Shown piece after piece: positions 1 through 7,862 of a stretch of DNA of 32,339 bases. Position 1 is the stretch's first letter. Each line of letters opens with the position of its first letter. Below the pieces are notes generated by a model. The model was not told the DNA's origin. It saw only the letters and a list, made by a program, of their open reading frames with translations, and searched no databases. The position numbers were made by a program, and so were the translations under genes. Source of the stretch: an uncultured Elusimicrobia bacterium (GTDB lineage Bacteria; Elusimicrobiota; Elusimicrobia; Elusimicrobiales; UBA9959); assembly GCA_903917735.1 (NCBI GenBank), contig CAIXBR010000066.1:1-32339 (forward strand). The letters run 5' to 3'.

Positions 1-142
1 CTGTTGCGCGGCTTGTCCTTGTGGCAGTAAGTTCCTTGAATTCCACCGGCTCAGTACAGTACACTATGGTTAATCACGAAGATGCGCACTGCGCTGTCAG
101 CAAATGTTGCAATAGCTACTGGCTATCGGGAGTGATTTTGCA

Positions 143-266
143 CAGGGCTGGCCGGCATATTACTCCGAACACCCGTTGGGGAAGGGGGGCCCCGCTTCGG
201 GGGGGGGGAACCGCGCAACGGTTCCCTGCAGTCCGGGTGGGCGGGGTAATATGCCGGCCAGCCCTG
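143..266. repeat. Palindromic element with 24-bp inverted arms
   Basis: The arm at 143-166 is the reverse complement of 243-266 except for one T/G pair that would wobble in RNA. The 76 bases between hold further small hairpins: a GC-rich one around a CTTC turn near 187-205 and GGAACCG/CGGTTCC near 208-226, plus a run of ten G. No target-site duplication is evident. It lies 30 bases before the purN-purH start, so it could be a REP/MITE-like repeat, an RNA leader structure, or both. The remaining bases of 1-142 show no gene I can support. Confidence 0.7.
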
Positions 267-296
267 GGTGGGGATTGTAGAAAAAACAGGAGGCCT

Positions 297-2459
297 ATGA
301 AGAATATCGTCGTTTTCGCTTCGGGCGGCGGGACAAATCTGCAGGCTTTGATGGACGCGGCCAAAGAAGGCCGCATAGCCGGGAGAATAGTTTTGGTAGT
401 CTCAAGCAAAAAAGAGGCCGGCGCCCTAGAAAGAGCCAGGAAGGCCGGCATCCACTCCGAGGCCGCCTGCCCCAAAGAATTCGCTCCCGGGAATTACGAC
501 GAATACCTCGCCTCCCTGTGCCGCACGTACAAGGCCGACCTGGTATGCCTGGCCGGCTTCATGCTTAAGCTGGGCCCCAAAATGCTCTCCGAGTTCAAAG
601 ACAAAATACTTAACGTCCACCCCGCCCTGCTGCCGGGCTTCGGGGGTAAAGGCTTTTACGGCATGAAAGTGCACGAGGCCGTAATAGAGGCCGGCGCCAG
701 GGTTAGCGGGGCTACGGTCCATTTTGTCGACGAGAATTATGACTGCGGCCCGATAATTCTGCAGCAGCCTGTCCCGGTCCTGCCCGCAGATACCCCCGAG
801 ACGCTGGCTCAAAGGGTGAATACCGCGGAGCTGGCCATCTACCCTAAAGCAGCCTCCATGTTCTGCGCCGGCCTCCTTACGGTCAAAGGCCGCAAGGTCG
901 AGATAGCCGGCCCCGCGCCTGAAACCGGCCGCGTGCGCCGTGCGCTTGTTTCCGTTTCCGATAAAGCCGGCATGGTGGACTTCGCGAAGGGCCTGGCCGC
1001 GGAGGGGGTGGAAGTGGTCTCCACCTCCGGCACTTATAAACTGCTGAAAGAGGCCGGCGTGCCTGTGCGCGCGTTGGAGACCCTGACCGGTTTCCCCGAA
1101 ATGCTGGACGGCAGGGTAAAAACCCTGCACCCCGCGGTGCACGGGGGCATACTTTACCGGCGGCATAACCCGGAGCACGTGAAGACCGTCTTCAGCTTCG
1201 GCATAGAGCCGCTGGATATGGTGGTGGTCAACCTTTATCCTTTCGCCGAAACGGCGAAGAAAGCCGCGCCCTGGTCCGAGGAACTAATAGAGAACATAGA
1301 CATCGGCGGCGTGGCCCTGCTGCGCGCCGCGGCGAAGAATTATAACTCCGTGGCTGTGCTTACTTCTCCGTCCGATTACGGCCCAGTGCTGGCTGCCCTG
1401 CGTGGGGGGGCGGGCTCACTACCGCTGGAACTAAAAAAAGAGCTGGCGGTGAAGGCCTTCGCGCATACCGCGGCTTACGACGGAGCGATAGCGGCGGAAC
1501 TTTCAAAACAGGGAGGAGCTTTCCCCGACCGGATAGAGGTGAGGCTAAAAAAGGTGCACGAACTGCGCTACGGCGAGAATCCGCATCAAAAATGCGCCCT
1601 TTATTCCAGGAAAGACGGCCTGCCCTTCGCCCAGTTGCAGGGCAAAGAGCTTTCGTACAACAATATTCTGGACGCCTACGGGACCTACCAGGCCGTGCTG
1701 GAGTTCGACAAGCCCGCAGCAGTGATCTTCAAGCACGTAACCCCTTGCGGCCTTGGCACCGGAACGGATATCGCCGAAGCGTTCGAGCGGGCCTGGAACA
1801 CCGACCCGCTGTCGGCCTTCGGCGGGATAATCGCCGTGAACCGGAAGCTCGACGGGCGTATAGCGGAATTCCTCGCGAAAAAATTCATCGAGGTCATCTG
1901 CGCGCCGGAGTATGACGCGGCGTCCCTTGAGATCTTCGCCAAAAAGACCAACCTGCGCCTGCTGAAATGGGAAAGTTTCCCGGATGATAACCTGGTGCTG
2001 CGCTCCGTCGGCGATGAAGTGCTGGTCAGCGGCGACGACAAACTGCTGTTGGGGGATAAATGGGAAGTACCCACTAAGCGCAAGCCCACGAAGGAAGAAG
2101 AGGCGGCGCTGCGGTTCGCCTGGGCGGCGGCCAAGTACGTGCGCTCCAACGCCATAGTTTTCTCGGATACCTGCCAGACCGTGGCCATAGGGGCCGGACA
2201 GATGTCGCGGGTGGACTCGGTTTTCATGGCTGGCCACAAATATGAGGCTTTTTTAAAGGCCAACCCCAAGCCCGAAACACTGGTGATGGCCTCCGACGCC
2301 TTCTTCCCTTTCCCCGACGCTCTTGAGGAAGGGATAAAACTAGGCGCCACCGCGGTGATACAGCCCGGCGGCTCGGTAAAGGATAAGGAAGTTATAGACG
2401 CGGCCGACAGGCTGGGCGTGGCGATGGTTCTGACAGGCATACGCCACTTCAGGCACTAA
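297..2459 (+). CDS. purH: PurN-PurH fusion: GAR formyltransferase / AICAR formyltransferase / IMP cyclohydrolase
   Basis: This 720-residue protein fuses two purine enzymes. Residues 1 to about 205 are PurN (GAR + 10-formyl-THF to FGAR), with the N-terminal FASGGGTN loop and the catalytic set N106, H108 (in NVHPALLPG) and D149. Residues from about 213 to the end are PurH: an MGS-like IMP cyclohydrolase domain (VSVSDKAG, STSGTYKLL, GRVKTLHPAVHGG), then the AICAR transformylase part with LRYGENPHQ, FKHVTPCGLGTG, SDAFFPFPD and the end TGIRHFRH. PurN is usually about 200 residues and PurH about 510-530, so both parts look complete and the join is a linker of only about ten residues. The frame is open back to base 21, but homology and an AGGAGG at 288-293 place the start at the ATG at 297; the SD spacing of three bases is short. 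The stop faces the convergent kinase gene eight bases away. The purN name applies equally. Confidence 0.95.
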   Translation: MKNIVVFASGGGTNLQALMDAAKEGRIAGRIVLVVSSKKEAGALERARKAGIHSEAACPKEFAPGNYDEYLASLCRTYKADLVCLAGFMLKLGPKMLSEFKDKILNVHPALLPGFGGKGFYGMKVHEAVIEAGARVSGATVHFVDENYDCGPIILQQPVPVLPADTPETLAQRVNTAELAIYPKAASMFCAGLLTVKGRKVEIAGPAPETGRVRRALVSVSDKAGMVDFAKGLAAEGVEVVSTSGTYKLLKEAGVPVRALETLTGFPEMLDGRVKTLHPAVHGGILYRRHNPEHVKTVFSFGIEPLDMVVVNLYPFAETAKKAAPWSEELIENIDIGGVALLRAAAKNYNSVAVLTSPSDYGPVLAALRGGAGSLPLELKKELAVKAFAHTAAYDGAIAAELSKQGGAFPDRIEVRLKKVHELRYGENPHQKCALYSRKDGLPFAQLQGKELSYNNILDAYGTYQAVLEFDKPAAVIFKHVTPCGLGTGTDIAEAFERAWNTDPLSAFGGIIAVNRKLDGRIAEFLAKKFIEVICAPEYDAASLEIFAKKTNLRLLKWESFPDDNLVLRSVGDEVLVSGDDKLLLGDKWEVPTKRKPTKEEEAALRFAWAAAKYVRSNAIVFSDTCQTVAIGAGQMSRVDSVFMAGHKYEAFLKANPKPETLVMASDAFFPFPDALEEGIKLGATAVIQPGGSVKDKEVIDAADRLGVAMVLTGIRHFRH

Positions 2460-2467
2460 CAGAGCAG

Positions 2468-3562
2468 CTATTTAGCGGCGGGGAAATATATGGTAAAAAC
2501 GGCGCCGCCTTCCGGGCGGTTATTGGCGAAGATCCAGCCGTTGTCCTGGCGTACTATGCCGTAGACGGAGGCAAGTCCCAGCCCCGTGCCTTTGCCCCTT
2601 GGTTTGGTCGTGAAGAACGGCTCGAATATTCGCGGGAGTATCTCGGCGGGGATGCCGGGACCTGTGTCGGAGATCTCGAATACGGCGTAAGTTCCTGCAG
2701 GGACCCCGGGCGGCAGGTCTTCCGGGCCGGCGTTCCTGGTGGAGAGGCTGATCGTGCCGGAACCTTTCATCGCGTCCTTCGCGTTCGCCGCCAGGTTCAT
2801 CACGGCCTGCTTGAAATGCGCCGGTTCTATCCTGGTCCGGGCCAGGCCTTCGGAAAGGGAATAGGCAAGGGGGATGTTCTGGCTGAGAAGGGTATCCAGC
2901 AGCAGCTTAATCTCTTTTACGGGTTCGTTAAGATCGGTAAGAACGGGGGTAGTGTCCTGCCTGCGGCCGAAGACCATGAGCTGTCTTATCAGATTGGCGG
3001 ATTCTTTCGAAGAGCGGAGTATCTCCGTGGAGAGTTTCGCCCCGACGCTGTCCGGCTTAAGGTCTTCGCTTATGAGCTCCATGGAGCCTATAATGATGGT
3101 CAGCAGGTTGTTGAAATCGTGGGAGATCTGGCCGGCCAGCAGCCCGAGGGATTCCATCTTCCGGCCCTGGTGCAGATGTTCTTCCAGCTGCACTTCCCGC
3201 GTTATGTCGTGGCGAAGCGCCAGAAAATGCGTGATCCCGCCGGCCTCGTCTTTTATAGGGCAGATACGCTGCTCTTCGGTGTAAGTAGAACCGTCTTTAC
3301 GGCGGTTCACAACCCGCCCGCTCCAGTTCCGGCCGGATTTGATGACGGACCACATCTCGCGGTAGAATTCGGCGGTCTGCGCGCCGCTTTTTAATAAGCG
3401 CGGGCTTTTCCCGAGTATTTCCAGGCGCGCGTAGCCGGTAAGTTTCTCAAAAGCAGGGTTGACGTAGATGATAGTGCCCTCGACGTCGGTGATAAGGAAG
3501 GTCTCGCCGGTCTGCTCTATGGATTCGAGCAGCAGGGCACAGGTTTCGGGCGGCTTTTGCAT
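2468..3562 (-). CDS. Soluble PAS-domain sensor histidine kinase
   Basis: This 364-residue protein has a PAS domain at about 10-125 (DVEGTIIYVNPAFEKLTGY) followed by a kinase core. The H-box is SHDFNNLL with phospho-acceptor H148. The ATPase domain has an N-box NLAANAKDAM at 256-265, DTGPGIP at 299-305, FEPFFTT at 314-319 and the G2 box GKGTGLGL at 323-330. There is no membrane segment and no receiver domain, so it is predicted to sense a cytoplasmic or redox-type cue and to phosphorylate a separate response regulator. Single-receiver proteins are encoded at 6899, 8278 and 14738, but nothing ties one to this kinase. The frame is open upstream to 3706, overlapping purB; I chose the ATG at 3560-3562 because PAS homology begins just after it. 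No SD is seen and a TACAAT box lies seven bases upstream, which suggests a leaderless message. Confidence 0.9.
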   Translation of the reverse strand: MQKPPETCALLLESIEQTGETFLITDVEGTIIYVNPAFEKLTGYARLEILGKSPRLLKSGAQTAEFYREMWSVIKSGRNWSGRVVNRRKDGSTYTEEQRICPIKDEAGGITHFLALRHDITREVQLEEHLHQGRKMESLGLLAGQISHDFNNLLTIIIGSMELISEDLKPDSVGAKLSTEILRSSKESANLIRQLMVFGRRQDTTPVLTDLNEPVKEIKLLLDTLLSQNIPLAYSLSEGLARTRIEPAHFKQAVMNLAANAKDAMKGSGTISLSTRNAGPEDLPPGVPAGTYAVFEISDTGPGIPAEILPRIFEPFFTTKPRGKGTGLGLASVYGIVRQDNGWIFANNRPEGGAVFTIYFPAAK

Positions 3563-3568
3563 GAAGAT

Positions 3569-3576
3569 ATTGTAGC
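3569..3576 (-). promoter_or_regulatory. Extended -10 promoter of the PAS kinase
   Basis: On the minus strand the sequence reads TGCTACAAT, an extended -10 element (TGn plus TACAAT). The matching -35 (TGGCAA, 17 bases up) is weak. Transcription would begin at or beside the ATG at 3562, giving a leaderless mRNA. Confidence 0.4.
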
Positions 3577-3586
3577 AAAACCGTGT

Positions 3587-3616
3587 TTTACTTGCCACGC
3601 GGATTTGTGTTAGAAT
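3587..3616 (+). promoter_or_regulatory. Possible sigma-70 promoter of purBA
   Basis: TTTACT at 3587-3592 (four of six -35 positions) and TAGAAT at 3611-3616 (five of six -10 positions) are 18 bases apart, about 70 bases before purB. The leader between contains an imperfect hairpin closed by CCCC/GGGG around CGTTCTTGCGAACG. Confidence 0.4.
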
Positions 3617-3686
3617 TAATTGCAAGACCCCATCCCGGGACGTTCTTGCGAACGACGGAGACGGGGTTATTCTTTTGGAGGCGTGT

Positions 3687-5087
3687 ATGCCAACTGTGCG
3701 CGACATGAACGCGGTGAGCCCCCTGGACGGAAGATACTCCTCTAAACTGGGCGGCTTGAAGGATCATGCGGGAGAAGGCGCGCTGGCCCGCTACAGGGTG
3801 CTGGTGGAATGCCGCTACCTCCGCAAGCTCTGCGAAACCCCGGGCGTTAAGGGCCGCAGGCTCAAACTCTCCGAAAAAAAATTCCTCGAAAGGCTGCCGC
3901 TGCTTACGCCGGATGACGTTCTGCGCATAGCCGCCATAGAGGACACCGGAGTGCCCGGCATCCCCGCCACCAAGCACGACGTAAAAGCGGTGGAGTATTT
4001 TATCAAAGAAAAACTCCGCCGCACCTCCCTGAAGGACCTGTCCGAAATTGTGCATTTCGCCCTGACTTCGGAGGACGTCAATAATATTTCGTACGCCCTC
4101 ACGCTGCGGGACTGCCTTAACTCCGAGATCCTGCCGGCGCTGGAGGAAATACTCTCTGTGCTGGGCATTATGGCGCGCAAGTACGCGTCCGCTCCGCTGC
4201 TGGCCCGCACCCACGGCCAGCCCGCGGTCCCCACCACTTTCGGCAAGGAGTTCCGCATCTTTCACGCGCGCCTGCTCCGGCAGGTCCGCCAGCTCAAGGG
4301 CGCCGGCATCTGCGCCAAGCTCAACGGCGCTTCGGGCAACTACAATGCCCACTATGCCGCCTATCCCGGCGTGAACTGGCGTAAATTCTCGCGCGAGTTC
4401 ATAGAGGGGTTCAACTCCGGCGCCGGGCCGCGGCTGGAATACAATCCTTTAACCACCCAGATAGAGCCGCACGACAGCTACGCCGAACTTTTCGACGCGC
4501 TGAAACGAGCCAATACCATACTGCTGGCCTTCAGCCAGGATATGTGGCGCTATATTTCCTCCGGCTTGGTAGTGCAGAAGGCCGTGGCCGGTGAAATAGG
4601 CTCCTCCACCATGCCGCAGAAAGTGAACCCGATACACTTCGAGAACGCCGAAGGCAACCTGGGGCTGGCGAACGCGATGCTCGCTTTCTTCTCGGCGAAG
4701 CTGCCGGTTTCCCGCCTGCAGCGCGATCTGTCCGACTCCACCGTGGAGCGAAATTTCGGCGCGGCCTTTGGGCATTCGCTGGCGGCCTACAGGTCAATGC
4801 TGACCGGGCTTTCACGGATCTCCGTTAACGCTGCCGCTGCCGCGGCGGAGCTTGAGCGCCATCCGGAAGTGGTGGCCGAAGGCATACAGACCATACTCCG
4901 CCGGGAGAGAGCTACCGGCGCCTACGAATTGCTCAGCAAATTCACGCGGGGCCGCGTTATCACCTCCGCCCAACTGGCGGAGTTCATAGACGGGCTCGGG
5001 CTCAAACCCGCCGTAAAGGCAGAACTTAAGAAGCTTTCGCCCCTGACATACACGGGGCTAGCTGCAAAATTAGCAAAGGAGGCTTAA
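3687..5087 (+). CDS. purB: Adenylosuccinate lyase
   Basis: PurB splits SAICAR to AICAR and adenylosuccinate to AMP, releasing fumarate each time. The 466-residue length fits the E. coli-like branch of the family (about 456), as does the N-terminal SPLDGRY. The fumarase-superfamily signature SSTMPQKVNP lies at 306-315 and carries the flexible catalytic loop serine. The TSEDVNN motif and the ARTHGQPAVPTTFGKE block with the active-site histidine H176 are both present. The ATG at 3687 is preceded by GGAGG at 3677-3681 with five-base spacing; an in-frame ATG at 3675 lies upstream of that SD and is not used. purA follows after a single base, and its SD lies inside the end of purB, so the two are one transcript and probably coupled in translation. 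Confidence 0.97.
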   Translation: MPTVRDMNAVSPLDGRYSSKLGGLKDHAGEGALARYRVLVECRYLRKLCETPGVKGRRLKLSEKKFLERLPLLTPDDVLRIAAIEDTGVPGIPATKHDVKAVEYFIKEKLRRTSLKDLSEIVHFALTSEDVNNISYALTLRDCLNSEILPALEEILSVLGIMARKYASAPLLARTHGQPAVPTTFGKEFRIFHARLLRQVRQLKGAGICAKLNGASGNYNAHYAAYPGVNWRKFSREFIEGFNSGAGPRLEYNPLTTQIEPHDSYAELFDALKRANTILLAFSQDMWRYISSGLVVQKAVAGEIGSSTMPQKVNPIHFENAEGNLGLANAMLAFFSAKLPVSRLQRDLSDSTVERNFGAAFGHSLAAYRSMLTGLSRISVNAAAAAAELERHPEVVAEGIQTILRRERATGAYELLSKFTRGRVITSAQLAEFIDGLGLKPAVKAELKKLSPLTYTGLAAKLAKEA

Positions 5088-5088
5088 C

Positions 5089-6105
5089 ATGCCTGTAGAC
5101 ATAGTAGTAGGCGGCCAGGCCGGCGACGAGGGCAAGGGAAAGATAGGGGCCTACCTGGCTTCCAGGAACGATTACGACTACGCTATAAGGGTAGGCGGCC
5201 CTAACGCCGGCCATACCGTGTTTTACGACGGCAAGATATACACCTTGAAGACTATGCCCGGCGGTTTCGTCAACAAGCGCACCAAGCTGGTGCTCGGGGC
5301 CGGCACCTATATCATCCCGGACTGGCTTGAGAAGGAAATTCAGATCACCGGAACCGACGATCGCCTGATAATAGACCCGCACGCGGTCATTGTGGAGCCC
5401 CGGCATACCGCAGCCGAGCGCGCCGACGCCCGCATGATGGGGAAGATCGGCAGCGTGGGCACGGGCCTGGGCGCCGCAGTGCGCGACCGCGTGGACCGCA
5501 AGAAGCTGCGCTTCGCCAAGGACGAGCCCCGCCTGAAGAAGTACGTCAAAGACGTCCCCGAGCTGCTAAACAAGGCCCTGGCCAAAGGCTCGAATATGAT
5601 CCTGGAAGGAACGCAGGGGATGAAACTTTCCAACCTGCACGGCGAGTACCCGTTCGTCACCTCCCGCGACACCACCGCCTCCACGTTCATGGGCGAAGCC
5701 GGCCTGGGCCCCAAGTACGCCGGCGAGGTCTACGCCGTGTTCAAGCCCTACGTCACGCGCGTGGGCCCGGGGTTCGTGTCCAAAGAAGTTAAGGACAAGA
5801 AGGCTCTTAATAAGTACCACACCGCCGGGCGCGAAGTGGGCAGCGTCAGCGGCCGCCTGCGCCGCGTGGGCGAGTTCGAAATGGACGTGGCCCGCATGGC
5901 CGTGCGGATAAATTCCGCCACCAGGCTGGCCATAACCCATATAGATCTGCTCGGCGGGGCGGACATCTCCCGGGGCACCAAGAGCTTCACCGGCGAGGCG
6001 AAGAAATTCCTGCGCACGCTCGAGATCCTGTGCCGCACCTACCCATACCCGAAGGTGGCGCTGATCTCCTACGGCCCCGGCCTCGACGACGTGCTGGAAC
6101 TGTAG
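5089..6105 (+). CDS. purA: Adenylosuccinate synthetase, short form
   Basis: PurA joins IMP and aspartate using GTP to give adenylosuccinate, which PurB turns into AMP. The GTP loop is GGQAGDEGKGK at 8-18 with catalytic D13; the usual tryptophan of GQWGDEGKGK is alanine here. H42 in NAGHTV is the second catalytic residue. The blocks EGTQG (173-177), TSRDTTAS (191-198) and GSVSGRLRRVG (251-261) match the nucleotide- and IMP-binding regions. At 338 residues it is about 90 shorter than the common bacterial enzyme (about 430) and close to the archaeal/Pyrococcus form (about 339). The missing length is spread internally; neither end is cut. The SD AAAGGAGG lies at 5075-5082. It is the second gene of purB-purA. 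Confidence 0.95.
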   Translation: MPVDIVVGGQAGDEGKGKIGAYLASRNDYDYAIRVGGPNAGHTVFYDGKIYTLKTMPGGFVNKRTKLVLGAGTYIIPDWLEKEIQITGTDDRLIIDPHAVIVEPRHTAAERADARMMGKIGSVGTGLGAAVRDRVDRKKLRFAKDEPRLKKYVKDVPELLNKALAKGSNMILEGTQGMKLSNLHGEYPFVTSRDTTASTFMGEAGLGPKYAGEVYAVFKPYVTRVGPGFVSKEVKDKKALNKYHTAGREVGSVSGRLRRVGEFEMDVARMAVRINSATRLAITHIDLLGGADISRGTKSFTGEAKKFLRTLEILCRTYPYPKVALISYGPGLDDVLEL

Positions 6106-6106
6106 T

Positions 6107-6163
6107 TCCTTTGCCTCCGACGCCCGCAAATTGCTGAAGGTTCTTGAACAACGCAATGATTAA
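6107..6163 (+). pseudogene. Remnant C-terminus of a HEPN (HI0074/HepT-like) partner
   Basis: Directly after the purA stop an 18-codon open stretch reads SDARKLLKVLEQRND and stops at 6161-6163. This resembles the last helix of HEPN-type nucleotidyltransferase partner proteins. It has no start of its own, and its stop overlaps by eight bases the ATG of the MNT relic, the normal arrangement of HEPN-MNT toxin-antitoxin pairs. The rest of the gene is gone. The call rests on a short match plus context. Confidence 0.45.
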
Positions 6164-6321
6164 AGCCACCCAAGCACAACTGCGAGTTATAACCGATATT
6201 CTGGCCGCGAATCTGATATTGACCTCGCCTGGTTGGCGCGGCCAGGCTGGGCGCCGCCGTTCTTGGGGCGCTCAAAAAGGCTTTTGAGGAATCAGACCTG
6301 CCTTTTCGCGTGGATGTTCTT
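6156..6321 (+). pseudogene. Broken MNT-type nucleotidyltransferase (MntA-like antitoxin)
   Basis: Three frames together give an MNT protein. From the ATG at 6156 comes MIKATQAQLRVITDILA; from 6212 in another frame comes SDIDLAWL, the DxD metal-binding segment; from 6241 in a third comes LGALKKAFEESDLPFRVDVL, a very typical MNT block. The GSRARG-type segment that should precede SDIDLA is missing, so there is at least one deletion and one further frameshift. MNT proteins of this class AMPylate and silence HEPN RNase toxins, in line with the HEPN tail just before. The remaining bases to about 6740 hold only short unassigned frames, among them a 32-codon one at about 6597-6695 (starting MAKTETEYFSRAVKKK) that I cannot name. 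Confidence 0.65.
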
Positions 6322-6776
6322 GGAACGACATACGGCTTTTGTGGACGCCGTGACAAGCATATTCAAGATTCCGTACGACCGCATGGATATAGAACCGTAC
6401 AGTATAGAGATCCGGGAAAGGCATCACTGCCCTGGCGGCAAGACCGTATATGCAAAGGAAAGTATCCTGGAAGCGGCCCGGGCTATTTGCTCCTTGGCCA
6501 CGAGCCTGCAAGGATTAAGTCCGCAGTTTCCCTGTTCCAGATCTTTACTGCCCGACAGAAAGAGATCTTCATGAAAAGCACTTCGTCATGAGAAAATGGC
6601 CAAGACAGAGACGGAGTATTTCTCCCGCGCAGTCAAGAAAAAGGTTCAGACGCTTACCAATGAAGACCTTCACGGCTGGCCCGGAAGGCTTTAGCGTAAC
6701 TGGCGGTCTAACCTGCCCTTGAAATTTCCCCAGTTGGGATGATTAAGAATAACAGCCTAATGTACTCAAGATCCTA

Positions 6777-6804
6777 TTGAAATATTTATAGGACCTGTTA
6801 TACT
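6777..6804 (+). promoter_or_regulatory. Sigma-70 promoter of the response regulator at 6899
   Basis: TTGAAA at 6777-6782 and TATACT at 6799-6804 are separated by 16 bases, both five of six to consensus. The predicted start near 6811 leaves a leader of about 88 bases. Confidence 0.6.
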
Positions 6805-6898
6805 GTAACTGAGGGACAGCGGCAATACCGACAAGCCGGAAAGGCTTGGATCGTAGGGCTGTATGTGTTCTTTTATTTCCACGCTTAACGGGGATAAT

Positions 6899-7339
6899 AT
6901 GAACAACTATCATAATTGTTTGAACATCCTGTTGGTAGACGACAGCGAAGACGATGTTCTGATGGCCGAGAAAGCTTTCTCCCAGATTAGTTTCCCTCAT
7001 AAACTTGAAACTGTAATGAGCTCCCAGGACGCACTGGATTACCTGCTGTGCCGCAGAAAATACGCGGCCAGAAAAGCTATCTTGCCGGATATGCTGCTGT
7101 TGGATATTAATATGCCCCTGATGGACGGGTTCGCCCTACTGAAGATCTTAAAAGCTGACCAGCTCTTGAAAAAAATACCGGTCATAATGCTAACATCTTC
7201 CTCCGTCAGGGAGGACATTACCCGCAGTTATGAATGCGGCGCCGCCTCTTTCATAACGAAGCCGGGAAGTTTTGAGGGATTTAAGAGCCTGATAAAAGAC
7301 TTCGGCAAATATTGGCTTACCATTTCGGCCCTGCCGTAA
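6899..7339 (+). CDS. Single-domain response regulator, Rcp1-like
   Basis: This 146-residue CheY-like receiver has no output domain. Acidic pocket residues D14 and D15 lie in LLVDDSEDD, the phospho-acceptor is D69 in LLLDINMPLMDG, with T99 in MLTSS and K121 in ITKP. The SEDD tail after the first aspartates and the long segment between beta-2 and beta-3 (DALDYLLCRRKYA) are typical of the Rcp1 type that relays signals from PAS/GAF or phytochrome-like kinases. An in-frame ATG also exists at 6863; I chose 6899 because GGGG precedes it at a suitable distance and the receiver fold begins soon after. It sits alone between gene relics but has a good promoter, so it is probably live. Confidence 0.9.
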   Translation: MNNYHNCLNILLVDDSEDDVLMAEKAFSQISFPHKLETVMSSQDALDYLLCRRKYAARKAILPDMLLLDINMPLMDGFALLKILKADQLLKKIPVIMLTSSSVREDITRSYECGAASFITKPGSFEGFKSLIKDFGKYWLTISALP

Positions 7340-7499
7340 TACCACGCCACTGCAAAAAAGACCCTGAGCGGGAATTCCTTCCATAATGTTTTAGCAACAC
7401 TGACCGCTTTGCGGGAGCTAAACTCTCCGCTTGGCTATCATGATCATTATATGCCTGCCTCTTGTATTTATATTTATCTGCAGGTAAACCATAAATAAT

Positions 7500-7838
7500 A
7501 TGCATACAATCGAAAGTATGTCATTTTTTTACAAAAGCGGCGCTTCTAAACGCGCCTCTTCACGCTTTCTCACTTTATCCGCCAGGTCCTTCACCCTTCG
7601 TTTTTTCCTTTTAGCTCTCCCGCTGTTAGCCCTTTCCCTCCAGCTGTGCGCCCAAGGCCAGACCGAGCTTGGCGTAAAAGACGACCTTTCGGTTTTCGGC
7701 ACCAACGGCACCTTAGACGACCCTAACGTGGAAATAAAAGGTTTCACCGTGTTCGGTTCCACCCAGACCTCGTACACGGGCGCGGTGAACGGTCCGGGCA
7801 ACGTGGTGGTGAGTCATGTGTATACGCATATTGTGTAA
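7500..7838 (+). pseudogene. Truncated N-terminus of a secreted surface protein
   Basis: The 112-codon frame begins with a basic segment and a hydrophobic core (FFLLALPLLALSLQL, about residues 35-49) ending in CAQGQ, a likely signal peptide. After it comes an extended, glycine- and valine-rich segment (GVKDDLSVFGTNGTLDDPN, then VFGSTQTSYTGAVNGPGN) of the kind that opens long beta-rich exported proteins. It stops after VVVSHVYTHIV, where such a protein would be expected to continue. A second possible start is the ATG at 7518; neither has a good SD. I read it as the 5' end of a larger gene cut by a rearrangement. It could also be a genuine short exported protein. Confidence 0.5.
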
Positions 7839-7862
7839 TGAGATATGCAAATATAACGACCC

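Noticed and set aside
21..296. N-terminal extension of the PurN-PurH frame by 92 codons
   Set aside because: It runs through the inverted-repeat element, has no similarity to PurN, and the ATG at 297 has an AGGAGG before it and begins the PurN fold.
426..1178. Long minus-strand frames opposite purN-purH, and similar ones opposite purB, purA, gcvPA, gcvPB and gcvT
   Set aside because: They overlap well-identified enzymes completely and have no recognisable protein content.
6233..6574. A 113-codon frame after purA as a real gene
   Set aside because: Its start encodes the DxD part of an MNT domain, but the neighbouring conserved MNT block lies in another frame, so it is debris of a broken gene.
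6106..6898. Terminator directly after purA
   Set aside because: No hairpin followed by a T run is seen; the purBA transcript may end further on or by another mechanism.
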